Part shown: piece after piece, positions 32,695-40,978 of the stretch | How the letters are laid out: the number at the start of each line of letters is the position of its first letter | Position numbering within the stretch: the first letter of the stretch is position 1 | Assembly: GCF_008035925.1 (NCBI RefSeq) | Contig: NZ_CP036264.1 | Coordinates: 8,745,021-8,809,020, forward strand | DNA: 64,000 nt | Reading direction: 5' to 3' | From: Stieleria maiorica | GTDB taxonomy: Bacteria > Planctomycetota > Planctomycetia > Pirellulales > Pirellulaceae | Notes under the pieces: generated by a model | The model's database searches: none | Told to the model about the DNA's origin: nothing | What the model saw: only the letters and a program-made list of their open reading frames with translations | Made by a program: the position numbers and the translations under genes

Positions 32695-34188
32695 ATGTCG
32701 GTTGAAACCACCGTGCCCGAACCGGTCCTGGATGAAGCAACCCGCGACTTCGTTCGCCGGTCGATGCAAGCCGGCTTGGTTGAACTTGCCGACATCAAGA
32801 AGGTCGTCGTTTCGCTGATGACCGAAGACGTCGTGTTCACCCCTGACCGACTGGCCCAAGGCATGGTGGGCGCAGACCTGTTGACCCCCTGGCAAGCGAA
32901 AAAGTTGCTGGCCGGCAAAGCGAGGGGATTTCACCTGGGCAATTATCGACTGCTTCGCCCGCTCGGACGCGGCGGGATGGGAGTCGTCTTTCTGGCCCGT
33001 CATGCCGTCATGAACCGATTGATGGCGCTCAAGATCCTGCCCTCCGAAGCCTCCAAAGATTCGCGCCGGATCGAACGCTTCAAAGAAGAGGCGCGGGCCT
33101 CGGCGAAGCTGGAGCACCCCAACATCGTCCAGGCGTTCGACTTTTCCGAATCCGATGGCAAACTGTTCATCGTGATGGAATACATCGAAGGCGTCGACTT
33201 GCACCGGGCGGTCGCCCGCGACGGAGTGATGTCGCCCACCGAAGCACTAGACGCGATGATCCAAACGACCGACGCGTTGGCCCATGCACATCAACGGGGC
33301 ATCGTCCACCGCGACATCAAACCGTCGAATCTGCTGCTCCGCAACGACGGGGTGATCAAAGTCAGCGACATGGGTCTGGCCAGGATCGGTTACACGGCCG
33401 CCGGAACCGATGCGCCCAATCGCTTGACCGGCACGGCCGATTTCATCGCCCCCGAACAGGCCATCGACTCACACACCGTCGACGCCCGCGCCGACATCTA
33501 CTCGCTGGGTTGCACCTGGTACTTCTTGCTGGTCGGCAAGCCGCCGTTTTCCGGAAACAACGTCGCACAGCGGTTGGCCAAGCACCAAACCGCCAAGGTG
33601 CCGCTGGTTTCCGACACGCGATCGGATTGCCCGCCGGCGATCAGCTTGCTGATCCAACGGATGATGGCCAAACGCCCGGTCGACCGTCCCGCCTCGGCGG
33701 CCGAGCTGCTGACCCAACTGCGTCGGATTGCGGGTTCCAAATTGGCCGGTCGCGAGCTGGCCAATCGGCCTCGTTCCGAACAGATCGCCACCCCGCCGGA
33801 CGACTCATCCAGTTTCGCGTCACTGGACGACAGTGGTCCGCTCGGCGAAGCATCACCGGCGGCCATGGCCGAAATCGCCGAAATCGATTTCGGCAGCCTG
33901 CCGCCGATCGACTTGGCGACGCTGCCCGGCGCCGCCGTTCCCGTCTCCCCCCTGGCCGCTCCTTCCAATGCGGCGACCAAGACCACGACACCGAAAACCA
34001 AACGCACTGGCGGCGACGTCGAATCCGGCCAGAGCATTCTGCTGGGCATCGGACTGGCACTGTCGATCGTCGCGCTCTTGGCGGTCGTCGGCGTCACGTT
34101 CTACCAAGTGACCAAAGACGACAAAGCCTCCCCCCGACTCAAAACCATGGAAGACGGCAAAGGAAATGTCATCGTCATCGAGCAGTGA
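32695..34188 (+). CDS. Hanks-type Ser/Thr protein kinase with C-terminal membrane helix
   Basis: The product is 497 aa. An N-terminal helical region (1-75) precedes the kinase domain (about 83-345): P-loop LGRGGMGVVF, Lys in ALKIL, catalytic loop HRDIKPSNLL, metal loop DMG instead of the usual DFG, and APEQ. After a Pro/Ser linker one membrane helix lies at about 454-476, followed by a short tail. The kinase probably faces the cytoplasm. An FHA protein is encoded 18 bp downstream and is a natural phospho-dependent partner. Confidence 0.93.
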   Translation: MSVETTVPEPVLDEATRDFVRRSMQAGLVELADIKKVVVSLMTEDVVFTPDRLAQGMVGADLLTPWQAKKLLAGKARGFHLGNYRLLRPLGRGGMGVVFLARHAVMNRLMALKILPSEASKDSRRIERFKEEARASAKLEHPNIVQAFDFSESDGKLFIVMEYIEGVDLHRAVARDGVMSPTEALDAMIQTTDALAHAHQRGIVHRDIKPSNLLLRNDGVIKVSDMGLARIGYTAAGTDAPNRLTGTADFIAPEQAIDSHTVDARADIYSLGCTWYFLLVGKPPFSGNNVAQRLAKHQTAKVPLVSDTRSDCPPAISLLIQRMMAKRPVDRPASAAELLTQLRRIAGSKLAGRELANRPRSEQIATPPDDSSSFASLDDSGPLGEASPAAMAEIAEIDFGSLPPIDLATLPGAAVPVSPLAAPSNAATKTTTPKTKRTGGDVESGQSILLGIGLALSIVALLAVVGVTFYQVTKDDKASPRLKTMEDGKGNVIVIEQ

Positions 34189-34206
34189 GAAGGACCAAGA
34201 TCCCCC

Positions 34207-35082
34207 ATGTCCGTCGAATTAATTATCACACAGGGAAGCAATGCCGGAACGGCGGCGCCGATCCACCAAGGCTACTACCTGGTCGGGCGGCTGAAGGAAT
34301 GTCAAATCCGGCCCAAGAGCCGATCGGTCAGCCGACGACACTGCTTGCTCTTGCACAACGAGGATGGCTTCGGAGCACTGGACCTGAAAAGCACGCGCGG
34401 AACCTATGTCAACGGGACCAAGCTCGTCCCGCATCAGTGGTGCGTGCTCGCCGACGGCGACGAACTCCGCTTCGGCAAAGTCGTTTTCAAAGTCTCCGTC
34501 AAACAACCCGCCTTTGCCGCTAGCGCCGCGATCCCCGGGCGCGGTGACAACGGCGGCGACACCAACGCCGCTGAAAGCGAGCCACCGATCTCGTGGAACA
34601 ACCAGGACGTCACAGAGTTTCTGGAACTGGAAGACCAAATCGACTTCGACTTTGGCTACGGGCCGGACGAAAACGGCAGCGATTCGCGACAAGCCGACAT
34701 CGATGATGACGCTCTGGCCGAAGAGATCGCCGATGCGAATGTGCTCGCCGACAGCGCGATTCGTTCGGGCAAACCCCAGGACACGTTCATCGGTGAAGTG
34801 GCCGATGAGATCGACGACGAGTCGAACGGTGAAAAAGAGATCGAAGTCGATTCGAAACCGAAAAAGCGACCGCCGCGGCAAAAGATCGACCACAAACAAT
34901 ACAAGCGCGCCGCCCGACGCTCCTTCAATCTGCCAAGCTTCTCGCTCCGCTCCGGTGAGGGCTACGACTGGAAACTGCTCGGGACCGTCACGCTGGTCGT
35001 CGCCACCTTGGGGCTGCTGGGCTACCAACTCTATCAATTCGGCAGCCCGACCAACGTGGAAATCCGCCAAGACCTGGATTGA
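34207..35082 (+). CDS. FHA-domain membrane protein
   Basis: The product is 291 aa. The FHA domain covers about 1-100: GYYLVGRLKECQIR, SVSRRHCLLL and STRGTYVNGTKL give the phosphothreonine-binding loops (Arg, Ser-Arg-Arg-His, Asn-Gly). An acidic linker follows, and a membrane helix lies near the C-terminus (about 258-278). It follows the kinase gene by 18 bp, so the two likely form a signalling pair at the membrane. Confidence 0.92.
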   Translation: MSVELIITQGSNAGTAAPIHQGYYLVGRLKECQIRPKSRSVSRRHCLLLHNEDGFGALDLKSTRGTYVNGTKLVPHQWCVLADGDELRFGKVVFKVSVKQPAFAASAAIPGRGDNGGDTNAAESEPPISWNNQDVTEFLELEDQIDFDFGYGPDENGSDSRQADIDDDALAEEIADANVLADSAIRSGKPQDTFIGEVADEIDDESNGEKEIEVDSKPKKRPPRQKIDHKQYKRAARRSFNLPSFSLRSGEGYDWKLLGTVTLVVATLGLLGYQLYQFGSPTNVEIRQDLD

Positions 35083-35132
35083 ACGCCCGGTTCGCGACGT
35101 GTAGGCGAGAGGCAATCCCCCCCAAAACCCCC

Positions 35133-35208
35133 GTAGCGGAACTCGCCAAGAGTTTCGCTCCCCCGGCGTCACCCCACACCAACACCGCCGAAAGCCTTCG
35201 TGGCTTCC
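35133..35208. repeat. GTAGCGGAACTCGCC inverted repeat
   Basis: GTAGCGGAACTCGCCAAGAG with CGAAAGCCTTCGTGGCTTCC forms an imperfect inverted repeat after the FHA gene. It is the same family as 29065 and 46813. Confidence 0.65.
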
Positions 35209-35246
35209 GTTTCGCCGTCGATCGTGCATGGTAGGCTACACGCACC

Positions 35247-35861
35247 ATGTCACTCCTGTTACTGATCGACGGCTACAACATCACCCAGCCGATCGGGCCG
35301 GTTCGAAACGCCGACCCCCGTTGGCTGGAGCGCGATCGCAACGTGTTGCTGCGCGAACTGACCAACCACCTGAGCGCACCGGTGCGCAAGAAAACCTGTG
35401 TCGTCTTCGACGCCGCCAACCCACCGCGAGACCGGCCCAGCGAGTTCGTGCACCAGGAAATGGCCATCCGATTCGCGGTCGACTATCTGTCGGCGGACGA
35501 TTTACTGGAAGAGATCATTCGCGCCCACCACACGCCCAAACGGCTGATGGTGGTCTCGTCGGACCACCGAATCCAAATCGCCGCGCGACGGAGGGGCGCC
35601 GCGCACTTTGACAGCCAACCCTGGATGGACGACCTGACGGACGGAAAAATCCACCTTGCGATTTCTCCGGTTTCAGATTCCGCCGTTTCAGATTCCGCCA
35701 GATCAGGGCGAGATTCCGGCGGGGCAGGGCAGGGCGGTCGTTCGCCAGCGATCCTCGGCAATCCCCCCAGAAAGGACCGCGGGGCGACCAACAAACCGCG
35801 GGTCCAGGACCAGGCCGAAGTCGACGCCTGGATGCGAGAATTCGGTTTTGATCCGGATTAA
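35247..35861 (+). CDS. NYN (PIN-like) domain protein
   Basis: The product is 204 aa. Residues 1-140 fit the NYN/YacP-like nuclease fold: LLLIDGYNIT (first Asp), VVFDAANPP, VDYLSADDLLEEII (acidic pair), LMVVSSDHRI. Bacterial relatives act in RNA processing or decay. The tail from residue about 145 is low-complexity, with duplicated SDSA and a GGAGQGG stretch encoded by the GGGGCAGGGCAGGG repeat, and ends in a helix VDAWMREFGFD. No partner gene is evident. Confidence 0.85.
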   Translation: MSLLLLIDGYNITQPIGPVRNADPRWLERDRNVLLRELTNHLSAPVRKKTCVVFDAANPPRDRPSEFVHQEMAIRFAVDYLSADDLLEEIIRAHHTPKRLMVVSSDHRIQIAARRRGAAHFDSQPWMDDLTDGKIHLAISPVSDSAVSDSARSGRDSGGAGQGGRSPAILGNPPRKDRGATNKPRVQDQAEVDAWMREFGFDPD

Positions 35862-35878
35862 TCGGCACTTGTCGCTTC

Positions 35879-35989
35879 ACTGAGCCGACGGCGCTATCCG
35901 CGGGCCAACTGTGAGCCGACGGCGCTAGCCGCGGGCCGGCGGTGACATCATTGCCCTTGGAGGCCCGTGGCTAGCGCCATCGGCTCACG
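35879..35989. repeat. GAGCCGACGGCGCTAGCC palindrome
   Basis: Two direct copies of the left arm (35881 and 35911) are followed by the inverse GGCTAGCGCCATCGGCTCAC. It is the same family as 62779-62857. Confidence 0.8.
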
Positions 35990-36137
35990 TTTCGGTTGCG
36001 ATTCAATCAACCGCCCCCCTGCGACGTGATGCTCCTTCCGCACACGACCGGCTCGACATAGAATCCTCCCTTCGATCCTTGCCGACGCAACCGTGCCGTC
36101 GGCGGCCCCACCCCCCAATGTGACTCCGATTCGTTCG

Positions 36138-37250
36138 ATGACAGCCACCGCGACCGCCCAACGAGCTTACAACTTTTCCGCCGGCCCAGCCGTTTTGCCG
36201 GTTCCGGTTCTCGAAGAAGTGCGTGACGAACTGGTCTGCCTTCCCGGCGCGCGATGCTCGCTGCTGGAGATGAGCCACCGCGACAAGACCTTCGTCGACA
36301 TCCTGCACGACGCCGAAAACACGCTGCGATCGTTGATGAACATCAGCGACGACTATGCAGTGCTGTTTCTGCAAGGCGGTGCGGCGCTGCAGTTTTCGAT
36401 GATCCCGGCCAATCTGCTCCGCGATTCGGGAAAGTCAGCCGCCTACATCCAAACCGGAACGTGGGGCAAGAAAGCCATCGCCGAAGCCAAAAAAGAGGGC
36501 TCGGTCGATGTGGTCTACGATGCGTCGGCGTCGAATTTCAACCACGTCCCCAGGGCCCAGGATTACAGCGTCGCCGATGACGCGGCTTACCTGTACTTCT
36601 GCAACAACGAAACGATCCAGGGCGTTCAATTCCCCAGTGAACCCGAGTGCCCGGCCGACGTGCCGCTGATCTGCGATGCGTCGAGCGATTTTATGCATCG
36701 CGCGATCGATATCAACAAATACGGCTTGATCTACGCCTGTGCCCAAAAGAACGCCGGCCCGGCGGGCGTCACCGTCGTCGTCATCCGTCGCGACCTGCTC
36801 GAGCGAGGTTCCGATTCGTTGCCCGGCTACCTGAACTACAAGAACCACGCCGACGCGGATTCCGAGTGGAACACCCCGCCGACGTTCTCCATCTGGGTGC
36901 TGGGTAAAGTCGCCAAGTGGCTTCAAAACGACATCGGTGGGCTTGAGGCGATGGAGAAGATCAATCGCGAAAAGGCCGCGATGCTGTACAACGCGATCGA
37001 TCAATCCGGCGGCTTTTACACCGGACACGCCAAACCGGATTGCCGATCGTTGATGAATGCGACCTTCACGCTGCCCAACGACGACTTGCAATCGGCGTTC
37101 TTGGCCGAAGCCGCCGCGCAGGATCTGGTCAGCTTGAAAGGGCATCGCAGCGTCGGCGGAATCCGCGCCAGTATCTACAACGCGATGCCGGTCCAGGGCG
37201 TCCAGACGCTGGCAAACTTCATGACCGATTTTGCAACCAAAAACGCGTAA
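36138..37250 (+). CDS. serC: phosphoserine aminotransferase
   Basis: The product is 370 aa from ATG 36138 (MTATATAQRAYNFSAGPAVLP); an upstream GTG would add 15 residues without similarity. It transfers the amino group of glutamate to 3-phosphohydroxypyruvate in serine synthesis. Seen: YNFSAGPAVLP, MEMSHR-like LLEMSHRDK, FLQGGAALQF, and the PLP-Lys region YGLIYACAQKNAGPAG. Full length. serA lies 114 bp downstream. Confidence 0.95.
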   Translation: MTATATAQRAYNFSAGPAVLPVPVLEEVRDELVCLPGARCSLLEMSHRDKTFVDILHDAENTLRSLMNISDDYAVLFLQGGAALQFSMIPANLLRDSGKSAAYIQTGTWGKKAIAEAKKEGSVDVVYDASASNFNHVPRAQDYSVADDAAYLYFCNNETIQGVQFPSEPECPADVPLICDASSDFMHRAIDINKYGLIYACAQKNAGPAGVTVVVIRRDLLERGSDSLPGYLNYKNHADADSEWNTPPTFSIWVLGKVAKWLQNDIGGLEAMEKINREKAAMLYNAIDQSGGFYTGHAKPDCRSLMNATFTLPNDDLQSAFLAEAAAQDLVSLKGHRSVGGIRASIYNAMPVQGVQTLANFMTDFATKNA

Positions 37251-37364
37251 CGCGTCGGTCTGCCGAACACGCCCGATCTGTCCGGCGTCTGTGCCTGTGT
37301 TGCAGTGCCGGCGCCGTGACATCCCCGCTCCCACACCTTTCCTCCAACCACAGCAACGCCAGCG

Positions 37365-38540
37365 ATGTACAAGATCCTGACGCTCAACAACATCTCCGTC
37401 AAAGGACTCTCTCGCCTGCCACGCGAAGACTACGAAATCACCTCCGAAGCCAGTCACCCGGATGCGATTCTGCTTCGTTCCTTCAAGATGCACGACATGG
37501 ACATCCCCGAATCGGTCGCGGCGATCGGTCGTGCCGGCGCGGGCGTGAACAACATCCCCGTGGACAAGATGACCCAGCGTGGCGTGCCGGTGTTCAACGC
37601 CCCCGGTGCCAACGCCAACGCGGTGAAGGAACTGGTGCTGGCCGGGTTGCTGCTCGCGTCTCGCAACATCTATCCGGCGATGAAATTTGCCGCCTCACTC
37701 GAGGGCACCGACGCGGAGATTTCTGCGGCGGTTGAATCCGGCAAAAAGAACTACGTCGGCTGCGAATTACACTCCAAAACCTTCGGCGTGATCGGACTCG
37801 GTGCGATCGGACGACGCGTCGCCAACGCGGCCAGCGCCCTGGGCATGAAAGTCGTCGGGTACGACCCACAAATCTCCGTCGAAAACGCCTGGCGACTGTC
37901 GCGGAACGTCGAGCAAGCGATCAACTTGGATCACCTGTTCTCTCAATGCGACGCCGTCAGTGTCCACGTCCCGCTGTTGGACGTCACCAAAGGCCTGGTC
38001 AACAAGTCGCGCATCGAATCGATGAACGATGGCGGCATCATCGTCAATCTGGCCCGCGGCGGCATCTGCGACGACGACGCGGTGCTGGCCGCGTTGGATT
38101 CCGGAAAGCTGAGCGCCTATGTGATCGATTTCCCCACCGCTCAGTTGATCAAGCACCCCAAAGTGATCTCGTTCCCGCACCTCGGTGCGTCGACCGAAGA
38201 GGCCGAAGAGAATTGTGCGATCATGGTCGCCGATCAGGTCCGCGAATTCCTGGAAGACGGCACGGTGACCAATTCGGTCAACTTCCCCGAAGCCACCATG
38301 CCACGCGGCGGCACCGGATGCCGTGTCACGATCGCCAACGCCAACGTCCCCAACATGGTCGGCCAAATCTCGACGATCCTGGCCAACGCCGGACTGAACA
38401 TCGCCGACCTGTTGAACAAGTCGCGCGGCGATCTGGCTTACACCATCATCGACCTGGACGGCAACATCGAAGAAGCGTCACTGCAAGCGCTCCGAAAAAT
38501 CGACGGCGTCCTCGCCGTTCGACATTTGCCGAATAAGTAG
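37365..38540 (+). CDS. serA: D-3-phosphoglycerate dehydrogenase
   Basis: The product is 391 aa. It oxidises 3-phosphoglycerate, the first step of serine synthesis. NAD-binding GVIGLGAIGRRVANAA is at about 137-152; catalytic residues lie in NLARGGICDD (Arg), the acidic residue region and FPHLGASTEEAEENC (His). A C-terminal ACT domain (about 320-391, VPNMVGQISTILANAGLNIADL) suggests serine or other amino-acid control. This is the short type without the extra intervening domain. It forms a pair with serC. Confidence 0.95.
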   Translation: MYKILTLNNISVKGLSRLPREDYEITSEASHPDAILLRSFKMHDMDIPESVAAIGRAGAGVNNIPVDKMTQRGVPVFNAPGANANAVKELVLAGLLLASRNIYPAMKFAASLEGTDAEISAAVESGKKNYVGCELHSKTFGVIGLGAIGRRVANAASALGMKVVGYDPQISVENAWRLSRNVEQAINLDHLFSQCDAVSVHVPLLDVTKGLVNKSRIESMNDGGIIVNLARGGICDDDAVLAALDSGKLSAYVIDFPTAQLIKHPKVISFPHLGASTEEAEENCAIMVADQVREFLEDGTVTNSVNFPEATMPRGGTGCRVTIANANVPNMVGQISTILANAGLNIADLLNKSRGDLAYTIIDLDGNIEEASLQALRKIDGVLAVRHLPNK

Positions 38541-38999
38541 GCACGAAGCGTACCGCTCGCGGCAGTGGAGCGGGATCGGCAGAATGATACGGGGCAGAAT
38601 GATACGGTCCGCGGAGGCGAGTGATTCCGAAAACCGCTTGACCTCGCCTCACGCGGGAGTCCTCTTTGCCTGAAGGGCATGCAAACCCGTAGCCTGGGGC
38701 CAGCCGTCCGAGCGTAGCCGCCCCAGGGAAACTATTCGGGCTTGCACACAGACCGTCCGGTTCGCCAACGGCGATAAACATCCTCGCCGAGGGTGAGCCC
38801 CAGCGAATCCGGACGTCACTCCAGGTCCACTGTAGATATCGGGTAGGAAGATTTCAGGGGTAAGAAAATGATGAAGTGCACCGTCCATCCGGTTTAGCGA
38901 ATTTTCCTACCCTATAATTTTCCTACCTCTCCACCTGACGCGTCGAAAAGGAATCAAGAGGGGTGGCAGAATGATGAGGTGCTCGCAGCCGTCCCCGCC
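38541..38999. other. gene-free stretch rich in palindromic repeats
   Basis: No gene is supported. It holds a tandem GGCAGAATGATACGG pair (about 38577-38611), a CTGGGGC/GCCCCAG hairpin (38695-38727), the inverted repeat 38842-38927 and a single GTGGCAGAATGATGAGG unit (38962-38978). Confidence 0.6.
38842..38927. repeat. inverted repeat with duplicated GGTAGGAA motif
   Basis: The left arm (38842-38869) holds GGTAGGAAGATT and GGTAAGAAAAT. The right arm (38901-38927) is ATTTTCCTACC twice. The architecture is as in the elements at 706, 23675 and 40637, but with a different motif. Confidence 0.75.
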
Positions 39000-39212
39000 T
39001 CAATACATTCCATCAGGCGGCGCCTGATCCGACCGAGCCTCGATCGCTCGATCGACTTCTTTCTCGATCTGTCGACGCAGCACGCGGCGGCGAAAGATCC
39101 CCGCCGCGTTCCACTCGTCTGCGTACCGCGCTTCGATCTCGGGGCGGACCTCGGCCTCGATCCCGGCGATGGCGCGTTCGTACCCGTCGCTGACAAATCC
39201 GTGACGTCCCAT
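39000..39212 (-). CDS. small conserved-looking protein of unknown function
   Basis: The product is 70 aa from ATG 39212, with AGGTGG at good distance. The sequence is soluble, charged and helical (YERAIAGIEAEVRPEIEARY, then FRRRVLRRQIEKEVDRAIEAR). I do not recognise a family. Good codon structure and a proper ribosome-binding site make it a likely gene although it lies between repeats. Confidence 0.6.
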   Translation of the reverse strand: MGRHGFVSDGYERAIAGIEAEVRPEIEARYADEWNAAGIFRRRVLRRQIEKEVDRAIEARSDQAPPDGMY

Positions 39213-39276
39213 CGCACCACCTGAACAAGTTCGGCCGCGGTAAACTGATACCGACTCAAACGACACGGGTATCAAC

Positions 39277-39366
39277 GTTGGTGTCTAGCCTTTAGGCGAT
39301 TCCCCTGGGCAATTCTCGGTCGCTGCTTTGCAGCAACAGGGAATCGCCTAATGGCTAAACACCAAC
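39277..39366. repeat. TTGGTGTCTAGCCTTTAGGCG inverted repeat
   Basis: The left arm GTTGGTGTCTAGCCTTTAGG and what follows pair with the right arm GGGAATCGCCTAATGGCTAAACACCAAC (39339-39366). The inner loop has a smaller GCTTTGCAGC hairpin. Confidence 0.8.
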
Positions 39367-39422
39367 ACGCATGCCGTGCCATCCGATAATGACTCAATTG
39401 AATTCTAGCCGAAAAACCAGGC

Positions 39423-40610
39423 ATGCATCCAACCCGCTTCCGCCTAGATGCGATCTTGTCCGTCATCGGATTCGTCGTCCTGCTCTCGTCGACCGGCGCG
39501 CCGCCCCTCGCATCGGCACAGACTGCTTGGAAACGACACACGATCGACGACACCCATCGCGGCGCCGACGGCGTGCGACTGGGTGACTTCAACGGCGATG
39601 GTTTGCCCGACGTCGTCACCGGCTGGGAAGAATCGGGACTGGTGCGGCTGTACTTGAATCCCGGCAGCGCCAGTGCCACCGCCCCATGGCCGGCGGCGAC
39701 GATCGCCCGTGCCAAATCCCCCGAAGACGCCGTGCCGATCGACATGGACGGCGATGGACGGCTGGACATCGTCAGTTGCCACGAAGGCAAACAGCGACAA
39801 TTGTTGGTCCATTGGAACGACACATCGGCCTCCAACGCGGATACATCACAACTGCTCCGTCAACCAAACTGGACCACCGATCGGTTCAAACAGCTCGACG
39901 GCGTGATGTGGATGTTCGCCTTGCCGCTGGGCAAGATCGACTCCCGGATCGCGTTGGTCGCCGGGGCAAAGGGTCCCAAGGCCACGATCACTCTGCTGCT
40001 CAGCTCACCGAAACCTTCCCGTGACCTATCAACATGGGCCTCGATCCCGCTGCGTGACGCCGGCTGGATCATGTCGCTGCGGGCCGTCGACATGGATCAC
40101 GATGGTGACCTGGACATCGTTTTTTCCGACCGCAAAGGCAACCGCCGCGTCGCCGCCTGGCTGGAACAACCCGACGATCCCGAACAAACGTGGACCGAAC
40201 ACGTGATCGCGGGGCAGGGCAGGGAGGTGATGTTTCTGACCGCCACCGCAGAGCGTTGCCTGATCAGCACACGAAACAGCGACTCGCTGGATTGCCGCCG
40301 CACCGGCGACGCCTGGCACGTGACGACGCTAAAACACCCGCCCGGAGTCAACAATGGCAAAGCGATCGAGTGTTTCCCTGACGACCGGATCGTGCTGACG
40401 GCCAACACCCATGCCAGCCCCAACCGCGACCTGCCGGGAATCTGGATCCGCGATCCACAGGGAAACTGGTCGGCGATCGATCCCACGACCGCCGTCAAGT
40501 TCGATCGAATGGAATTGCTGGACCTCGACGGCGACGGAGACCTGGACGTGATGACCTGTGAAGAACGCCAAAACCTCGGCATCATCTGGTACGAAAACCC
40601 GGCACGTTGA
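39423..40610 (+). CDS. secreted FG-GAP (VCBS) repeat protein
   Basis: The product is 395 aa with a signal peptide (AILSVIGFVVLLSSTGAPPLASA). At least four Asp-rich calcium-binding FG-GAP motifs are seen: DFNGDGLPDVVTGW (about 55), DMDGDGRLDIVSC, DMDHDGDLDIVFSD and DLDGDGDLDVMTC near the C-terminus. This suggests a seven-bladed beta-propeller of extracytoplasmic type, common in planctomycetes. The role is unknown; binding is more likely than catalysis. One in-frame AGQGRE comes from the GGGGCAGGGCAGGG repeat. Confidence 0.85.
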   Translation: MHPTRFRLDAILSVIGFVVLLSSTGAPPLASAQTAWKRHTIDDTHRGADGVRLGDFNGDGLPDVVTGWEESGLVRLYLNPGSASATAPWPAATIARAKSPEDAVPIDMDGDGRLDIVSCHEGKQRQLLVHWNDTSASNADTSQLLRQPNWTTDRFKQLDGVMWMFALPLGKIDSRIALVAGAKGPKATITLLLSSPKPSRDLSTWASIPLRDAGWIMSLRAVDMDHDGDLDIVFSDRKGNRRVAAWLEQPDDPEQTWTEHVIAGQGREVMFLTATAERCLISTRNSDSLDCRRTGDAWHVTTLKHPPGVNNGKAIECFPDDRIVLTANTHASPNRDLPGIWIRDPQGNWSAIDPTTAVKFDRMELLDLDGDGDLDVMTCEERQNLGIIWYENPAR

Positions 40611-40636
40611 AGCGTCATCGGAGCAGGGCAGGGGAG

Positions 40637-40832
40637 TGACAGAAAAATAGGGGGCAGAAAAATGGATTAAGTCATCGGTCGTCAGTTTTCAGATTTGCCC
40701 AATATTTTCCTGTCACCCATTTTCTCGTCTCTTCTTTTTCCCCACCTCTATTTTTCTGCCAACTGGCAACTGCAACTGTATTCTTGTCACCACTTTCCAC
40801 ACCCCATTTTTCTGCCCCCCATTTTTCTGTCA
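40637..40832. repeat. inverted repeat with duplicated GGCAGAAAAAT motif
   Basis: The left arm (40637-40665) TGACAGAAAAATAGGGGGC... and the right arm (40804-40832) are reverse complements with one mismatch over 29 bp. Each arm carries the motif twice. Extra single units of the right-arm type lie between the arms at about 40710-40724 and 40746-40761. Confidence 0.85.
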
Positions 40833-40978
40833 TCTCCCTCCACCGTCCTCCACCTCCTGTTTCACGCCGCGTTTCACACGCCCGCGCCCAAAGAATCACC
40901 TAGACCCCGCGCTCACCGATTCACTACTGTCGCCGGGAAAGCTTTTTCATTGTCCCCCTGCGTGCGACAGGTCTTGCA

